A stretch of DNA of 64,000 bases, taken from NCBI RefSeq assembly GCF_000016545.1, contig NC_009437.1:1095501-1159500 (forward strand). The letters run 5' to 3'. A model generated the notes under the pieces. That model ran no database searches. It saw nothing but the letters and a program-made list of their open reading frames with translations, and was not told the DNA's origin. The stretch comes from Caldicellulosiruptor saccharolyticus DSM 8903. Lineage in GTDB: Bacteria > Bacillota > Thermoanaerobacteria > Caldicellulosiruptorales > Caldicellulosiruptoraceae. This document shows positions 24,685 to 34,600 of this stretch, in pieces. The position numbers and the translations under genes were made by a program. How positions within the stretch are numbered: the stretch's first letter is position 1; each line of letters opens with the position of its first letter.

Positions 24685-26853
24685 TTGAGTGACAAATTTG
24701 AACAGCTAATAGAAAAGGTGAAAAAGTACGCAACAGAGGAAGATGTCAATCTAATTAAAAAGGCATATGAATTTGCAAAAAAATATCATGACGGACAAGA
24801 AAGAAGCTCTGGTGAACCATATATAGTACATCCTTTAGAGGTTGCTTTGATTTTAGCTGACCTTGAGCTTGACATTGCTTCAATTGTTGCAGGACTATTG
24901 CACGATGTCGTAGAGGATACCTCTGCTTCACCTCAAGAAATCGAACAAGAGTTTGGTGGCGAAATTGCATCTTTGGTTGATGGTGTTACAAAACTTGGAA
25001 AGCTTGAGTTTACAAGCAAGCTTGAGCAGCAGGCGGAGAACTATCGTAAGATGCTTATTGCAATGGCAAAGGATATAAGAGTGATTTTGATTAAACTTGC
25101 TGACAGGCTTCATAATATGAGGACGTTGAAATACCTTCCACCAGAAAAACAGCGCCAAAAAGCACAAGAGACAATTGACATCTATGCACCGCTTGCACAC
25201 AGACTCGGAATTTCAAAGATAAAATGGGAGCTTGAGGACTTAGCTCTTCGCTATCTTGACCCAGAAGGCTATTATGACCTTGTTGAAAAGATTGCTAAAA
25301 AGAGGGTTGAAAGAGAGGAGTATATCCAGAGGATTATTAATCTTATATCAGAAAAACTCAAAGAAGCAAACATTGAGGTTGGTCAGATAGATGGAAGGCC
25401 AAAACATTTTTATAGTATCTACAGAAAAATGAAACAGCAGGGAAAGACCTTGGAAGAGATTTACGACTTATTCGCTATAAGAATTATTGTGAATTCTGTA
25501 AAAGATTGCTATGGAGTTCTTGGTATAATCCATACATTGTTTAAGCCAATGCCGGGGCGGTTTAAAGATTATATTGCAATGCCAAAGCCAAACATGTATC
25601 AGTCCCTTCACACAACAGTGATAGGTCCTGAAGGAGAGCCGTTTGAGGTACAGATTAGGACTTTTGACATGCACAGAACAGCAGAATATGGAATTGCTGC
25701 ACACTGGAAGTATAAAGAGGGGAGAATAAAGTCTACTGATGAGGATGAGAAATTTGCATGGCTCAGAGAACTTTTGGAATGGCAAAAAGAACTAAAAGAT
25801 GCAAAAGAGTTCATGGAGTCTTTAAAGATAAACCTCTTCTCTGATGAGGTATTTGTGTTTACACCAAAAGGCGATGTTATAAGCCTGCCACAGGGTTCAA
25901 CTCCCATTGACTTTGCATATGCAATCCACAGCGAGATAGGAAATAAAATGGCAGGAGCTAAAGTCAATGGCAAGCTTGTTCCAATTGACTATGAACTCAA
26001 AAATGGTGATATTGTTGAGATTATTACATCCCCCAATGTACACGGGCCAAGCCAGGACTGGCTCAAGATAGTAAAAAGCCCTCAGGCAAAGAGCAAAATC
26101 AATGCATGGTTCAAAAAAGAAAGGAAAGAAGAGAATATCCAAAAAGGAAAGGACATTTTAGAGAAGGAAATCAAGAAAATGAATCTTCCATTGCAATATG
26201 CCTTTAAGGAAGATGTCTTGCAGGCAGTTTCACAGCGCTACGGATACAGAACACCTGAAGACATGCTTGCAGCACTTGGCTATGGCGGGATTACAGTTGG
26301 AAAGATTGCCCTGAGGATCAAAGAAGAGATAAAAAAGTATCTCAAAGATGATACAGATAAGGAAATTTTGACTGAAAAGCCAAAACCAGCAAAAGCCTCT
26401 TCTAACAATGGTATTTTGGTAAAAGGTGTTGAAAATGTACTTGTGAGGTTTGCTAAATGCTGCAATCCTGTACCGGGTGATGAGGTGATAGGGTATATAA
26501 CAAGGGGGAGAGGCGTTTCAATCCACAGGCGTGACTGTCCGAATGTTGAGCAGTATTTAAAAGAGCCTGAGCGAATAGTCGAGGCTGAGTGGCATGTGAC
26601 AAAGGACGCAAAGTTTGACGCACAGATTCATGTTTTGGCAAACGACAGAACAGGTATTTTGATGGATATAACAAACCTATTGGGTGAGAACAAGATTTCA
26701 GTAAAAGCAATTCAGGGAAGAACAACGCGCGACAGAATAGCAAATATCAATTTAACTGTTGAGATAAGCTCAACCGAGCAGCTTGAAAAGATTATAAGAA
26801 AACTTAGAAAAATTGACAGTGTATTTGATGTTCAGCGTGTAAAAGGAGGCTAA
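24685..26853 (+). CDS. Bifunctional (p)ppGpp synthetase/hydrolase (RelA/SpoT family)
   Basis: Makes and degrades the stringent-response alarmone. Order of domains: HD hydrolase (~residues 25-180, with HPLEVA and HDVVEDT), synthetase (~240-350, with RFKDYIAMPKPNMYQSLHTTV), TGS (~390-450, VFTPKGDVISLPQGSTPIDFAYAIHS), the conserved cysteine/zinc-finger region (RFAKCCNPVPGDEVIGYITRGRG) and a C-terminal ACT domain. Since HD histidines/aspartates are intact the enzyme is probably bifunctional. TTG 24685 is preferred, with GAGGTGG 8 nt upstream, giving 722 residues. Confidence 0.95.
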   Translation: MSDKFEQLIEKVKKYATEEDVNLIKKAYEFAKKYHDGQERSSGEPYIVHPLEVALILADLELDIASIVAGLLHDVVEDTSASPQEIEQEFGGEIASLVDGVTKLGKLEFTSKLEQQAENYRKMLIAMAKDIRVILIKLADRLHNMRTLKYLPPEKQRQKAQETIDIYAPLAHRLGISKIKWELEDLALRYLDPEGYYDLVEKIAKKRVEREEYIQRIINLISEKLKEANIEVGQIDGRPKHFYSIYRKMKQQGKTLEEIYDLFAIRIIVNSVKDCYGVLGIIHTLFKPMPGRFKDYIAMPKPNMYQSLHTTVIGPEGEPFEVQIRTFDMHRTAEYGIAAHWKYKEGRIKSTDEDEKFAWLRELLEWQKELKDAKEFMESLKINLFSDEVFVFTPKGDVISLPQGSTPIDFAYAIHSEIGNKMAGAKVNGKLVPIDYELKNGDIVEIITSPNVHGPSQDWLKIVKSPQAKSKINAWFKKERKEENIQKGKDILEKEIKKMNLPLQYAFKEDVLQAVSQRYGYRTPEDMLAALGYGGITVGKIALRIKEEIKKYLKDDTDKEILTEKPKPAKASSNNGILVKGVENVLVRFAKCCNPVPGDEVIGYITRGRGVSIHRRDCPNVEQYLKEPERIVEAEWHVTKDAKFDAQIHVLANDRTGILMDITNLLGENKISVKAIQGRTTRDRIANINLTVEISSTEQLEKIIRKLRKIDSVFDVQRVKGG

Positions 26854-26859
26854 AGCGTT

Positions 26860-27309
26860 TTGAGAGCAGTTGTACAAAGGGTAAAAAGAGCATCTGTTGC
26901 TGTTGATGGAAATGCAGTTGGAGAGATTGACAAAGGACTTTGTATATTGCTTGGGGTTGCAAACGATGATACAGAAGAAGATGCCAACTATCTTTGCGAG
27001 AAGATTGTAAATCTTAGGATATTTGAGGATGAAACATCTAAATTTAATCTATCATTAAAAGACATAGATGGAGAAGTTTTGGTGGTCTCAAACTTTACAG
27101 TCATGGGTGACGCAAGAAAAGGAAGACGGCCAAACTTTATGTTTGCAGCTGACAAAGAAAAGGCAGAAAGGCTTTATAACTATTTTGTAGAAAGGCTAAA
27201 AGGATTGGCAAAGAAGGTTGAGTGCGGAATTTTTCAGGCACATATGGAAGTTGAGATTGTAAATGACGGTCCTGTTACAATTCTTCTTGACAGCAAAAAA
27301 GTTTTTTAA
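26860..27309 (+). CDS. dtd: D-aminoacyl-tRNA deacylase
   Basis: Removes D-amino acids mischarged onto tRNA. The 149-residue protein begins MRAVVQRVKRASV and carries the catalytic-region motif SNFTVMGDARKGRRPNF (around residue 78-94, where SQFTL is commoner) and the C-terminal GPVTILL motif. TTG start with AAAGGAGG upstream, 6 nt after rel, the usual rel-dtd pairing. Confidence 0.94.
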   Translation: MRAVVQRVKRASVAVDGNAVGEIDKGLCILLGVANDDTEEDANYLCEKIVNLRIFEDETSKFNLSLKDIDGEVLVVSNFTVMGDARKGRRPNFMFAADKEKAERLYNYFVERLKGLAKKVECGIFQAHMEVEIVNDGPVTILLDSKKVF

Positions 27310-27356
27310 ATTTATCTTTTTGTTTTCTTATAAAGTAGAGGGGGTAAAGAATTTAA

Positions 27357-27956
27357 ATGTTTTTTAAATGTATTGAGGTTGGAGATATTCTGACAAACTG
27401 CTATATCTTTGGGGAGAAGGAAGTTGTGATAATTGACCCAGGGGATGATGCAACAAAGATTGAAAATGTAATTGTGGAGAATAAACTTGTGCCATGTGCC
27501 ATACTTCTTACACATGGTCATTTTGACCATATTTTGGGCTGTCATTATCTTAAGCAAAGATTCAAGCTGCCAATTTATGCACATGAAAATGAAAAAGAAA
27601 TATTGCTAAATCCTGCGTATAATCTCTCATATATTGTTGGCTGTGAGGTAACAATAAACTGTGATGAGTATTTTAAAGATGGTGATGTACTTGAGTTTGG
27701 AGATTTGAATTTTAAGGTAATTCACACACCAGGGCACACACCGGGATCAAGCTGCTTTTTGTACGGTGGTGATATTCTTTTTTCAGGCGACACGCTTTTT
27801 AAAGACTCTTATGGCAGGTGCGACCTTCCACTTGGAGATGAAAAACAAATTTTTGAGTCTATAAAAAATAAACTTTTGACTTTGTCAAAGAGCACAAAAG
27901 TTTATCCAGGTCATGGAATTCCTACTACAATAGGTGATGAGTTAAAAAATTTTTGA
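27357..27956 (+). CDS. MBL-fold metallohydrolase, glyoxalase II-like
   Basis: A 199-residue metallo-beta-lactamase-fold hydrolase. Metal ligands: THGHFDH (residues ~58-64), the histidine in VIHTPGHTPGSSC (~122-134), the Asp in LFSGDTLF and the C-terminal YPGHG. This short form (YcbL-like) usually acts on thioesters such as S-lactoylglutathione or analogues; the substrate in this organism is unknown. Follows dtd by 47 nt and ends at a terminator. Confidence 0.88.
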   Translation: MFFKCIEVGDILTNCYIFGEKEVVIIDPGDDATKIENVIVENKLVPCAILLTHGHFDHILGCHYLKQRFKLPIYAHENEKEILLNPAYNLSYIVGCEVTINCDEYFKDGDVLEFGDLNFKVIHTPGHTPGSSCFLYGGDILFSGDTLFKDSYGRCDLPLGDEKQIFESIKNKLLTLSKSTKVYPGHGIPTTIGDELKNF

Positions 27957-27968
27957 GGTAAATAGGTA

Positions 27969-28008
27969 AAGAAACTTATAGCAATAAGCAAGCTATAAGT
28001 TTTTTATT
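27969..28008 (+). terminator. Terminator after the MBL hydrolase gene
   Basis: AAACTTATAG and CTATAAGTTT form a 10-bp stem with an 11-nt loop, followed by TTTATTTT. It ends right before the hemZ leader. Confidence 0.75.
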
Positions 28009-28049
28009 TTATGTTTTTTAGATTTTTTGTAAAAAGGGGTAAGCTTGAG

Positions 28050-29471
28050 TTGAGGATTACATACTGTTCAAATAGCCAAAAATTTTTATACGATTTTCAG
28101 CATATAATCAGAGCATTTTACCCAGGCGCTGAACTTATGTTTGGCAATGGTGGAGATATTCATTTTGAGGCACATTTTGATGGCTTTAATGTTAGGATAC
28201 AAGCAGAGATGGAAAATAAAGAAATTGTAGTAAAAAACTTTATACTCACAGACGATGACCATGAGTCAAAGAGGATATTTGGCCGAAATCTTTATGACAT
28301 TTTAAAGACTTTGACTGGTAAGGAACTTCCATGGGGTATTTTGACAGGGATAAGACCCACTAAAATAGTATATCCGCTTGTGGAGTCAAATCTTCCAGAT
28401 AAAGAAGCCTCAGAATATTTGCAAAGGGAATACTATATTTCAAAGAAAAAAAGCCATTTTCTTCTTGAAGTTGCTAAAAATGAAACCAATATTTTGAATA
28501 GAGTAGATTCTTCTGCTGCTTGTTTGTACATTGGGATACCTATCTGTCCAACAAAGTGTTTATATTGTTCATTTTCTTGCCATGAACTGACCAAAAGAAT
28601 AGAATCGCTTTTAAGCCTTTACACTCAAGCACTTTTGACAGAGCTTGAAAAAACTTATAAGCTAATTGAGGAAAATAAAAACAAGATTGTTGCTATCTAT
28701 TTTGGCGGGGGAAGTCCGGCTGTCATAGGCGTTCAGAATATAAAAAGAATTTTTGAGAGCTTGTTTGCCAATTTGGATGTAAAAGATATTCGTGAGACCA
28801 CATTTGAGGCAGGAAGACCAGATACTATTAATCGCGAGCTTTTGGAACTTTTGGCTCTTTATAAAAAGGACTTTAACATAAGGCTTTGCATTAACCCACA
28901 GACATCAAATGACCAAACATTAAAGATAATCGGCCGAAATCATACATTTGATGACATTAAAAAGGCATTTGAACTTGCAAAAGAATACGGCTTTGAAAAT
29001 ATAAACAGTGATGTGATTTTAGGTCTTCCAAACGAAATAGAGGAGGACTTCAAAAAGACAATTTACGATGTATTAAACTTAGGGCCTGCTTCTATTACAG
29101 TTCATACACTCTCAATAAAAAGGGCAAGTTTACTGAGGTTTAAGTGGCAGAACTATCGGTTCATGGACGAACATACAGTAAACAGCCTTCTTGATTGGGC
29201 AAGAGCAATTTTAAAAGAAAGGGGATATATTCCATACTATATGTATAGACAAAAGAATATGATAGGGAACTTTGAAAACGTAGGGTATTCAAAGAAAGGT
29301 TTTGAAGGTCTTTACAATGTAATGATAATGCAAGAAAAGCACAATATCTATGCCTGTGGTGCAAAAGCTGTTTCAAAATTCATATTTGAAAATGACAGGA
29401 TTGAAAGAATGTTCAATCCTGCTGATATACAGATTTACATTTCACGAATTTTAAATATTGAAAAGCTTTAA
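28050..29471 (+). CDS. hemZ: Coproporphyrinogen dehydrogenase-like radical SAM protein (HemZ)
   Basis: Radical SAM protein of the HemN/HemW/HemZ group. The cluster motif is CPTKCLYCSF in the central region, followed by FGGGSPAV, FEAGRPDT and the HemN-type C-terminal domain (MYRQKNMIGNFENVGYS). HemZ has an N-terminal extension before the radical SAM core, present here. I use TTG 28050, with AAGGGG 10 nt upstream; an ATG at 28011 abuts the terminator and has no ribosome site. About 473 residues. True porphyrin activity in an anaerobe is not proven by sequence. Confidence 0.85.
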   Translation: MRITYCSNSQKFLYDFQHIIRAFYPGAELMFGNGGDIHFEAHFDGFNVRIQAEMENKEIVVKNFILTDDDHESKRIFGRNLYDILKTLTGKELPWGILTGIRPTKIVYPLVESNLPDKEASEYLQREYYISKKKSHFLLEVAKNETNILNRVDSSAACLYIGIPICPTKCLYCSFSCHELTKRIESLLSLYTQALLTELEKTYKLIEENKNKIVAIYFGGGSPAVIGVQNIKRIFESLFANLDVKDIRETTFEAGRPDTINRELLELLALYKKDFNIRLCINPQTSNDQTLKIIGRNHTFDDIKKAFELAKEYGFENINSDVILGLPNEIEEDFKKTIYDVLNLGPASITVHTLSIKRASLLRFKWQNYRFMDEHTVNSLLDWARAILKERGYIPYYMYRQKNMIGNFENVGYSKKGFEGLYNVMIMQEKHNIYACGAKAVSKFIFENDRIERMFNPADIQIYISRILNIEKL

Positions 29472-29488
29472 AGGAGGGACAACCATTT

Positions 29489-30391
29489 TTGCGCTACTTA
29501 CAACTTCTTGAAAGCTGTACAATTTGTCCTCGTGAATGTAGGGCAAATAGACTTAAAGGTGAGACTGGATTTTGCGAAATTGCAGGTGGGATTAAGGTTT
29601 CCAAAGCATTTTTGCATTTTTGGGAAGAGCCATGCATCTCTGGTAAAAACGGTTCTGGCACTGTATTTTTCTCAGGATGTAATATGGGTTGTGTGTTTTG
29701 CCAAAACTATGAAATTAGCCAAAAGAGGTTTGGTGTGTATATAGATGTGGAAAAACTTGCAATGATATTTTTGAGTCTGCAGGCAAAAGGTGCTCACAAT
29801 ATAAATCTTGTAACCCCCACAATCTATGTTCCATATATAATTGAGGCGCTTGAAATTGCAAAAAGAAAAGGGCTTTCTATTCCAGTTGTTTACAATACAT
29901 CAGCCTATGAAAAACCAGAGACAATAGAACTTTTGAGAGGATATGTAGATATATTTTTGCCAGACCTCAAATATTTTGATGATGAAACAGCCAAAAAATA
30001 CTCAAACGCACCTTTGTATTTTGAATATGCTACAAAGTCAATCCTAAAAATGTATGAGATTGTTGGAGATGTGAAGATTGAAAATGGTATAATGAAAAAA
30101 GGTGTGATAATTCGTCACTTGGTTTTGCCAATGCACACAAACGACTCAATAAAGGTGCTTAGCTGGATAAAGGATAATCTAAAAGGGAAGGTTCTTTTGA
30201 GCCTTATGAGCCAGTACTATCCAATGTACAGGGCAGGTGAGTACAAGGAGATTTCAAGAAGGCTTACAAAAAGGGAGTATCAAAAGGTTGTAAACTTTGT
30301 GTTAGAAAATGGCCTTGACTATGGATATATTCAGGACTTAGATTCTGCAACAGACAAATACACTCCTGATTTTGATTTGGAAGGAATATAA
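29489..30391 (+). CDS. Radical SAM protein, PflA-like (COG1313 type)
   Basis: A 300-residue radical SAM enzyme. It begins with a cysteine-rich N-terminal segment (CTICPRECRANR ... GETGFC) followed by the cluster motif CNMGCVFCQN around residues 65-74. This double-cysteine layout is that of 'putative pyruvate formate-lyase activating enzyme' family proteins of unknown substrate. TTG start with AAAGGAGG upstream, 17 nt after hemZ. No glycyl radical enzyme is nearby, so an activase role is not supported by context. Confidence 0.82.
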   Translation: MRYLQLLESCTICPRECRANRLKGETGFCEIAGGIKVSKAFLHFWEEPCISGKNGSGTVFFSGCNMGCVFCQNYEISQKRFGVYIDVEKLAMIFLSLQAKGAHNINLVTPTIYVPYIIEALEIAKRKGLSIPVVYNTSAYEKPETIELLRGYVDIFLPDLKYFDDETAKKYSNAPLYFEYATKSILKMYEIVGDVKIENGIMKKGVIIRHLVLPMHTNDSIKVLSWIKDNLKGKVLLSLMSQYYPMYRAGEYKEISRRLTKREYQKVVNFVLENGLDYGYIQDLDSATDKYTPDFDLEGI

Positions 30392-30419
30392 ATACGAAAG
30401 AAAGGATGGCTGCAAAACT

Positions 30420-31610
30420 ATGATAAAAACCTTAATAGTGTTCGGTACAAGACCAGAGGCAATCAAGATGGCACCTTTGATAAAAGAGCTTCAAAGTGAT
30501 TCACACTTTGAGGTTCGGATTTGTGTCACAGCCCAGCATAGGCAGATGCTTGATCAGGTTTTGGATATATTTAAAATAAACCCGGATTATGATTTGAACA
30601 TTATGAAACAAAATCAGAGCCTTTATTCTCTAACAGCTGATGTAATAATAAAGTTTGAAGAGGTTTTAAAAAAAGAAAAGCCAGACATTGTTTTGGTGCA
30701 TGGTGACACAACTACAACCTTTGCATCAGCTTTATCCTCATTTTATTTTAAAACAAAGGTTGGACATGTTGAAGCAGGGCTTAGAACTTATAATAAATTT
30801 TCACCTTTTCCAGAGGAAATGAACAGAAAGCTCACAGCAGTGCTTTGCGATATTCACTTTGCCCCAACAAGAAGAGCTAAGCTAAATTTGCTAAACGAAG
30901 GTGTTGAGGAAAAGGATATTTTTGTAACAGGAAATACAGTTATTGATACTTTGAAATATACCGTAAAGCAAAACTATAAGTTTAGAGAGCCAATTCTAAA
31001 TGAGATTGATTATACAAAAAGAATAATCACTCTTACTGCTCACAGGCGTGAGAATTTTGGGAAACCGCTTGAGAACATATTTGAAGCAGTCTTGTGCCTG
31101 GCAGACTCTTTTGATGACATTCTTTTTGTATATCCTGTGCATCTGAACCCTAATGTGAAAGATGTTGCAGAAAGAGTTTTGAAAGGTCATCCAAGAATCA
31201 TCTTGACAGGTCCCATTGATGTTGATGATATGCATAATCTCATGGCAAGAAGTTACTTGGTCTTGACAGACTCTGGCGGTCTTCAGGAAGAGGCGCCTTC
31301 ATTGGGAAAACCTGTTGTTGTTTTGAGGGATACAACAGAAAGGCCGGAAGCAGTTTTAGCAAACACAGTAAAGGTTGCTGGTACAGATAAAGAGAGGATA
31401 ATTGAAATAGTGGAAAAGCTTCTGACTGACAAAGAAGAGTACTCTAAAATGGCTCATGCAGTAAATCCTTATGGTGATGGATTTGCGTCAAGGAGAATAA
31501 AGGATGCACTTTTATACTATTTCGGTTACAAGAAAGAAACGCCAGAAGAGTTTAAAGGAAGTGACATGTACGTGCAGAAACTTTACAGAAGGGTTTTAAA
31601 AGCCGATTAA
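30420..31610 (+). CDS. wecB: UDP-N-acetylglucosamine 2-epimerase (non-hydrolysing)
   Basis: Interconverts UDP-GlcNAc and UDP-ManNAc for wall-polymer synthesis. Motifs: FGTRPEAIKMAPLI at the start, TAQHRQML, VHGDTTTTFASAL, VGHVEAGLRT and TDSGGLQEEAP, with RDTTERPEA near the end. ATG 30420 gives 396 residues and has AAAGGA upstream; earlier in-frame codons overlap the radical SAM gene. It immediately precedes the surface-protein cluster, consistent with making the ManNAc-containing polymer that SLH domains bind (inference). Confidence 0.94.
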   Translation: MIKTLIVFGTRPEAIKMAPLIKELQSDSHFEVRICVTAQHRQMLDQVLDIFKINPDYDLNIMKQNQSLYSLTADVIIKFEEVLKKEKPDIVLVHGDTTTTFASALSSFYFKTKVGHVEAGLRTYNKFSPFPEEMNRKLTAVLCDIHFAPTRRAKLNLLNEGVEEKDIFVTGNTVIDTLKYTVKQNYKFREPILNEIDYTKRIITLTAHRRENFGKPLENIFEAVLCLADSFDDILFVYPVHLNPNVKDVAERVLKGHPRIILTGPIDVDDMHNLMARSYLVLTDSGGLQEEAPSLGKPVVVLRDTTERPEAVLANTVKVAGTDKERIIEIVEKLLTDKEEYSKMAHAVNPYGDGFASRRIKDALLYYFGYKKETPEEFKGSDMYVQKLYRRVLKAD

Positions 31611-31661
31611 TAAGTTATGAAAGAAAGTTATTGAAGATTTATTTGCAAGGTGGGATTATTA

Positions 31662-34600
31662 ATGTACAACATAATGAAAAAACTGATTGCTATTTTGTGT
31701 ATTGTGGGAATTTTGACACCTAATTTTAATTTACAAGGTTATTCCCAGACCTTGAGTTCTTCATTAAGCTTGACAGTTGTACGTGATAGCAATGGCGTTT
31801 ATAAAATAACAAAAAATTCAATTTCAATCAAATGGAGTGCGGTTGAAGAAGCAACTTATTATACAGTTGAAGCTGCTTATTCAACCAGCCGAATAGATTT
31901 TTCAACTGTAACTACCAATACATATTGTGATATAACTGGACTTGCCCCAGCAACCCTCTATAAGATAACGGTGTCTGCAAAAGATCAAAATGACAAGGTT
32001 ATAACTTCCCAATCAATTTATGTTATTACAGAGTTTAAACTCTCTGCCCAACCAGAGCCAGACCCTGTAAAAGAGGAGGATATTCCGCTTGGGTCAGGCG
32101 GAGAACACCCAAAGCTTATTATATATTTTAACAAAATAGACATTTCGCCCGATTTTCAAGATGATGTAGGATTTAGAGGCTATAATATCTTTGTTGGAAA
32201 AAGCCAAACAGCCTCAGATGCTAATCAGTATTTTGTTGATAGTACTACGAATGAAGTATATAAATATCAAGGGGATGTAAATACTACTATTCCGATAAGG
32301 CTTGTAAAAGATGGGCAGGAGCAATTTGCTTCAGAAGATAGAGGAATAGTGAGCTTAACTGTATATGATAAATACGATGGAATTGACACACCAGAGCTTT
32401 ATCCTGGTACAATGTACTACATTACTATGAATCCCAAATTAGACAACACAGCTGTTATATACAAGCCACTTAGCAATATATCTAGTCCTACTTTGATGCA
32501 AGTAAGTGCTGCAAAGATAGGCGAGATTGAAAAGGACGGAAAGATTTTGGCTTTGGTAAGAGTGCAGTGGCGTGGTGTTGATCCCGGCAATTATAAGCAA
32601 GATGAGATAAAGTATCAGGCTTATTATGCGACAAGTGCAAATGAACTTCCAAGAGATAACCTTCCTCCTCAGAATATCTTTGCAACAACTTCGTATTATC
32701 AAAATGAGGCTTATATACCAGGTCTTTCTATGACAACAAAGTACTATTACATACGAGTTGAGGCAGTCTTTGCAGATGGAACAAGAATTCCGTCTGCTTT
32801 GATAAAGGTTTCAGTTACTGAGCTCACTGACATTCCACCAACACCCAGGAATTGTCAAGCTGAGAAACTATCACAAACCGAAATTAAGGTTTCATTCGAC
32901 AAACCTGTTTCAGATGATGTGTATTACAGGTATCAGATTTGGTATTCAACTCAGTACGATGATGTATTAGATGCTAATAATAATCCCACTGTGTACAAGC
33001 TTGTATATCCATCCGAGAGCTATAATCCTAATATAGATGGATTTGTTTCAAGTGATTTTATAAAAGATGGAACAAGATATAGCTATATTATCAAAAACCT
33101 AAATCCCAACACAGTTTACTATTTTAAGATAAGAATAATAAATATTGCTGACCCAGACAATCCAAAGAAATCTGATTTTTCCCTTGTGTTTGTGGGTACA
33201 ACAGAAACAATACCAACCTTATTAGTTCCTCCAATTGACGACAACTTTGTAACAAAGATAGACTCAGATACCGACAAAATTGTAATCTATACGTATCAAG
33301 ATAATCTATTAAAAGAAGTACATGACAAGGTATATGAATATGTAAAAAACAGTGTAGTATTTACAAATTATCAAAATGTTCAAGAGTCTGTGTATTATCA
33401 AGTATATGTTTGTGAGTCTATTTGGGATGAAAACAAAGTGGTTGTACACTTTGAGCTTTCAAGTGATGACCTCAAGAGCCAAAATCGAATTGAGATAAAC
33501 AATTTAAAACCAAATACCATTTACTACATCAGATTTAAAGTAAGAGTTTTGCTTCTTGATAAAAATTATTTTTCAGATTTTAGCAAGGCTTATGTAGTTA
33601 CAACAAAACCTCAACCGGTGCCTCCAACCATTTCAAGACCAGAGATTCCCAAAAACTTTATGATAGCACCAGAAGATGAAGCTTTGACCCAGGTTTCTGT
33701 AAAGCTGAGGTGGGATACAAAACAAAATCAGTCTTATGTAATTCTTCAGACGTTTAGACCTTTAGAGGACAATAGTTTGAGCTTGGATGATACAATTAGG
33801 TATTTTACAAATACTTTAAAACAAAGAGTTGAAATTTATTCGCAGAGCCAATCAGGGGGTTTTGTGTTAGAAAAGGTGGTATATGACCCGAATTATCCTA
33901 ATGCTCCGGTTGGTGCAAAGGTGTATAAATATGTTACATCACCTTGTGTTTTTAATAACCTTGCTCCAAATACGCTTTATTATTTCTCAATCAAGGCAAT
34001 AGAAAATGGCTTAGAGTCTTACTGGGGAAGCATAGCCATTACAACATCGCCTATAGAAAAGCCTGAAAATTTAATCATTTTATCAAGAGACTCAAGTGGT
34101 CATGGTTTAACAGTCCAGTGGCAGGGAAGTCAAGCTTATGGTTATCAGATTTTTGTAAAAACAGAGAGCGATACTGGTTTTACTTTAGTGTACTCTGGCA
34201 ATATAACTCCTTCTTCCATAATTGACTCAAGAACAGCTCTTTTTAAATACTATATCGGAAATCTTAAGTCAAATACTCTTTATTACATCAGAGTAAGAAG
34301 TATTCATATCCCTACAGGCAAGGTTTCTTTGTTTGCTGAAATTTTGGGAAGAACACTATTTAATCAAAGTGACTTTGACCAAGATCAGAAAAAAATTAAA
34401 GAACAAGAGGAGAACAGAATAAGAGAAATTCAAAGCCAAAAACAGACTACAGTAGTTTTAGAAAATAGCTCTGATAGATATTTTCTCTATATAATTGACC
34501 AAAATGCTTTAGATGAGATAGAAAGATCAAATAGCAGTGAATTTATTATTGACTTGACAAAGGCACTGTATAGTAATGCAAAAGGACAGGTCCAATTTTC

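Noticed and set aside
28011..28049. Upstream ATG start for hemZ at 28011
   Set aside because: It directly abuts the T-run of a terminator, has no ribosome site, and the added residues are not family-like. TTG 28050 fits better.
29489..30391. Pyruvate formate-lyase activating enzyme
   Set aside because: The N-terminal cysteine segment and absence of a nearby glycyl-radical enzyme indicate the related family of unknown substrate.
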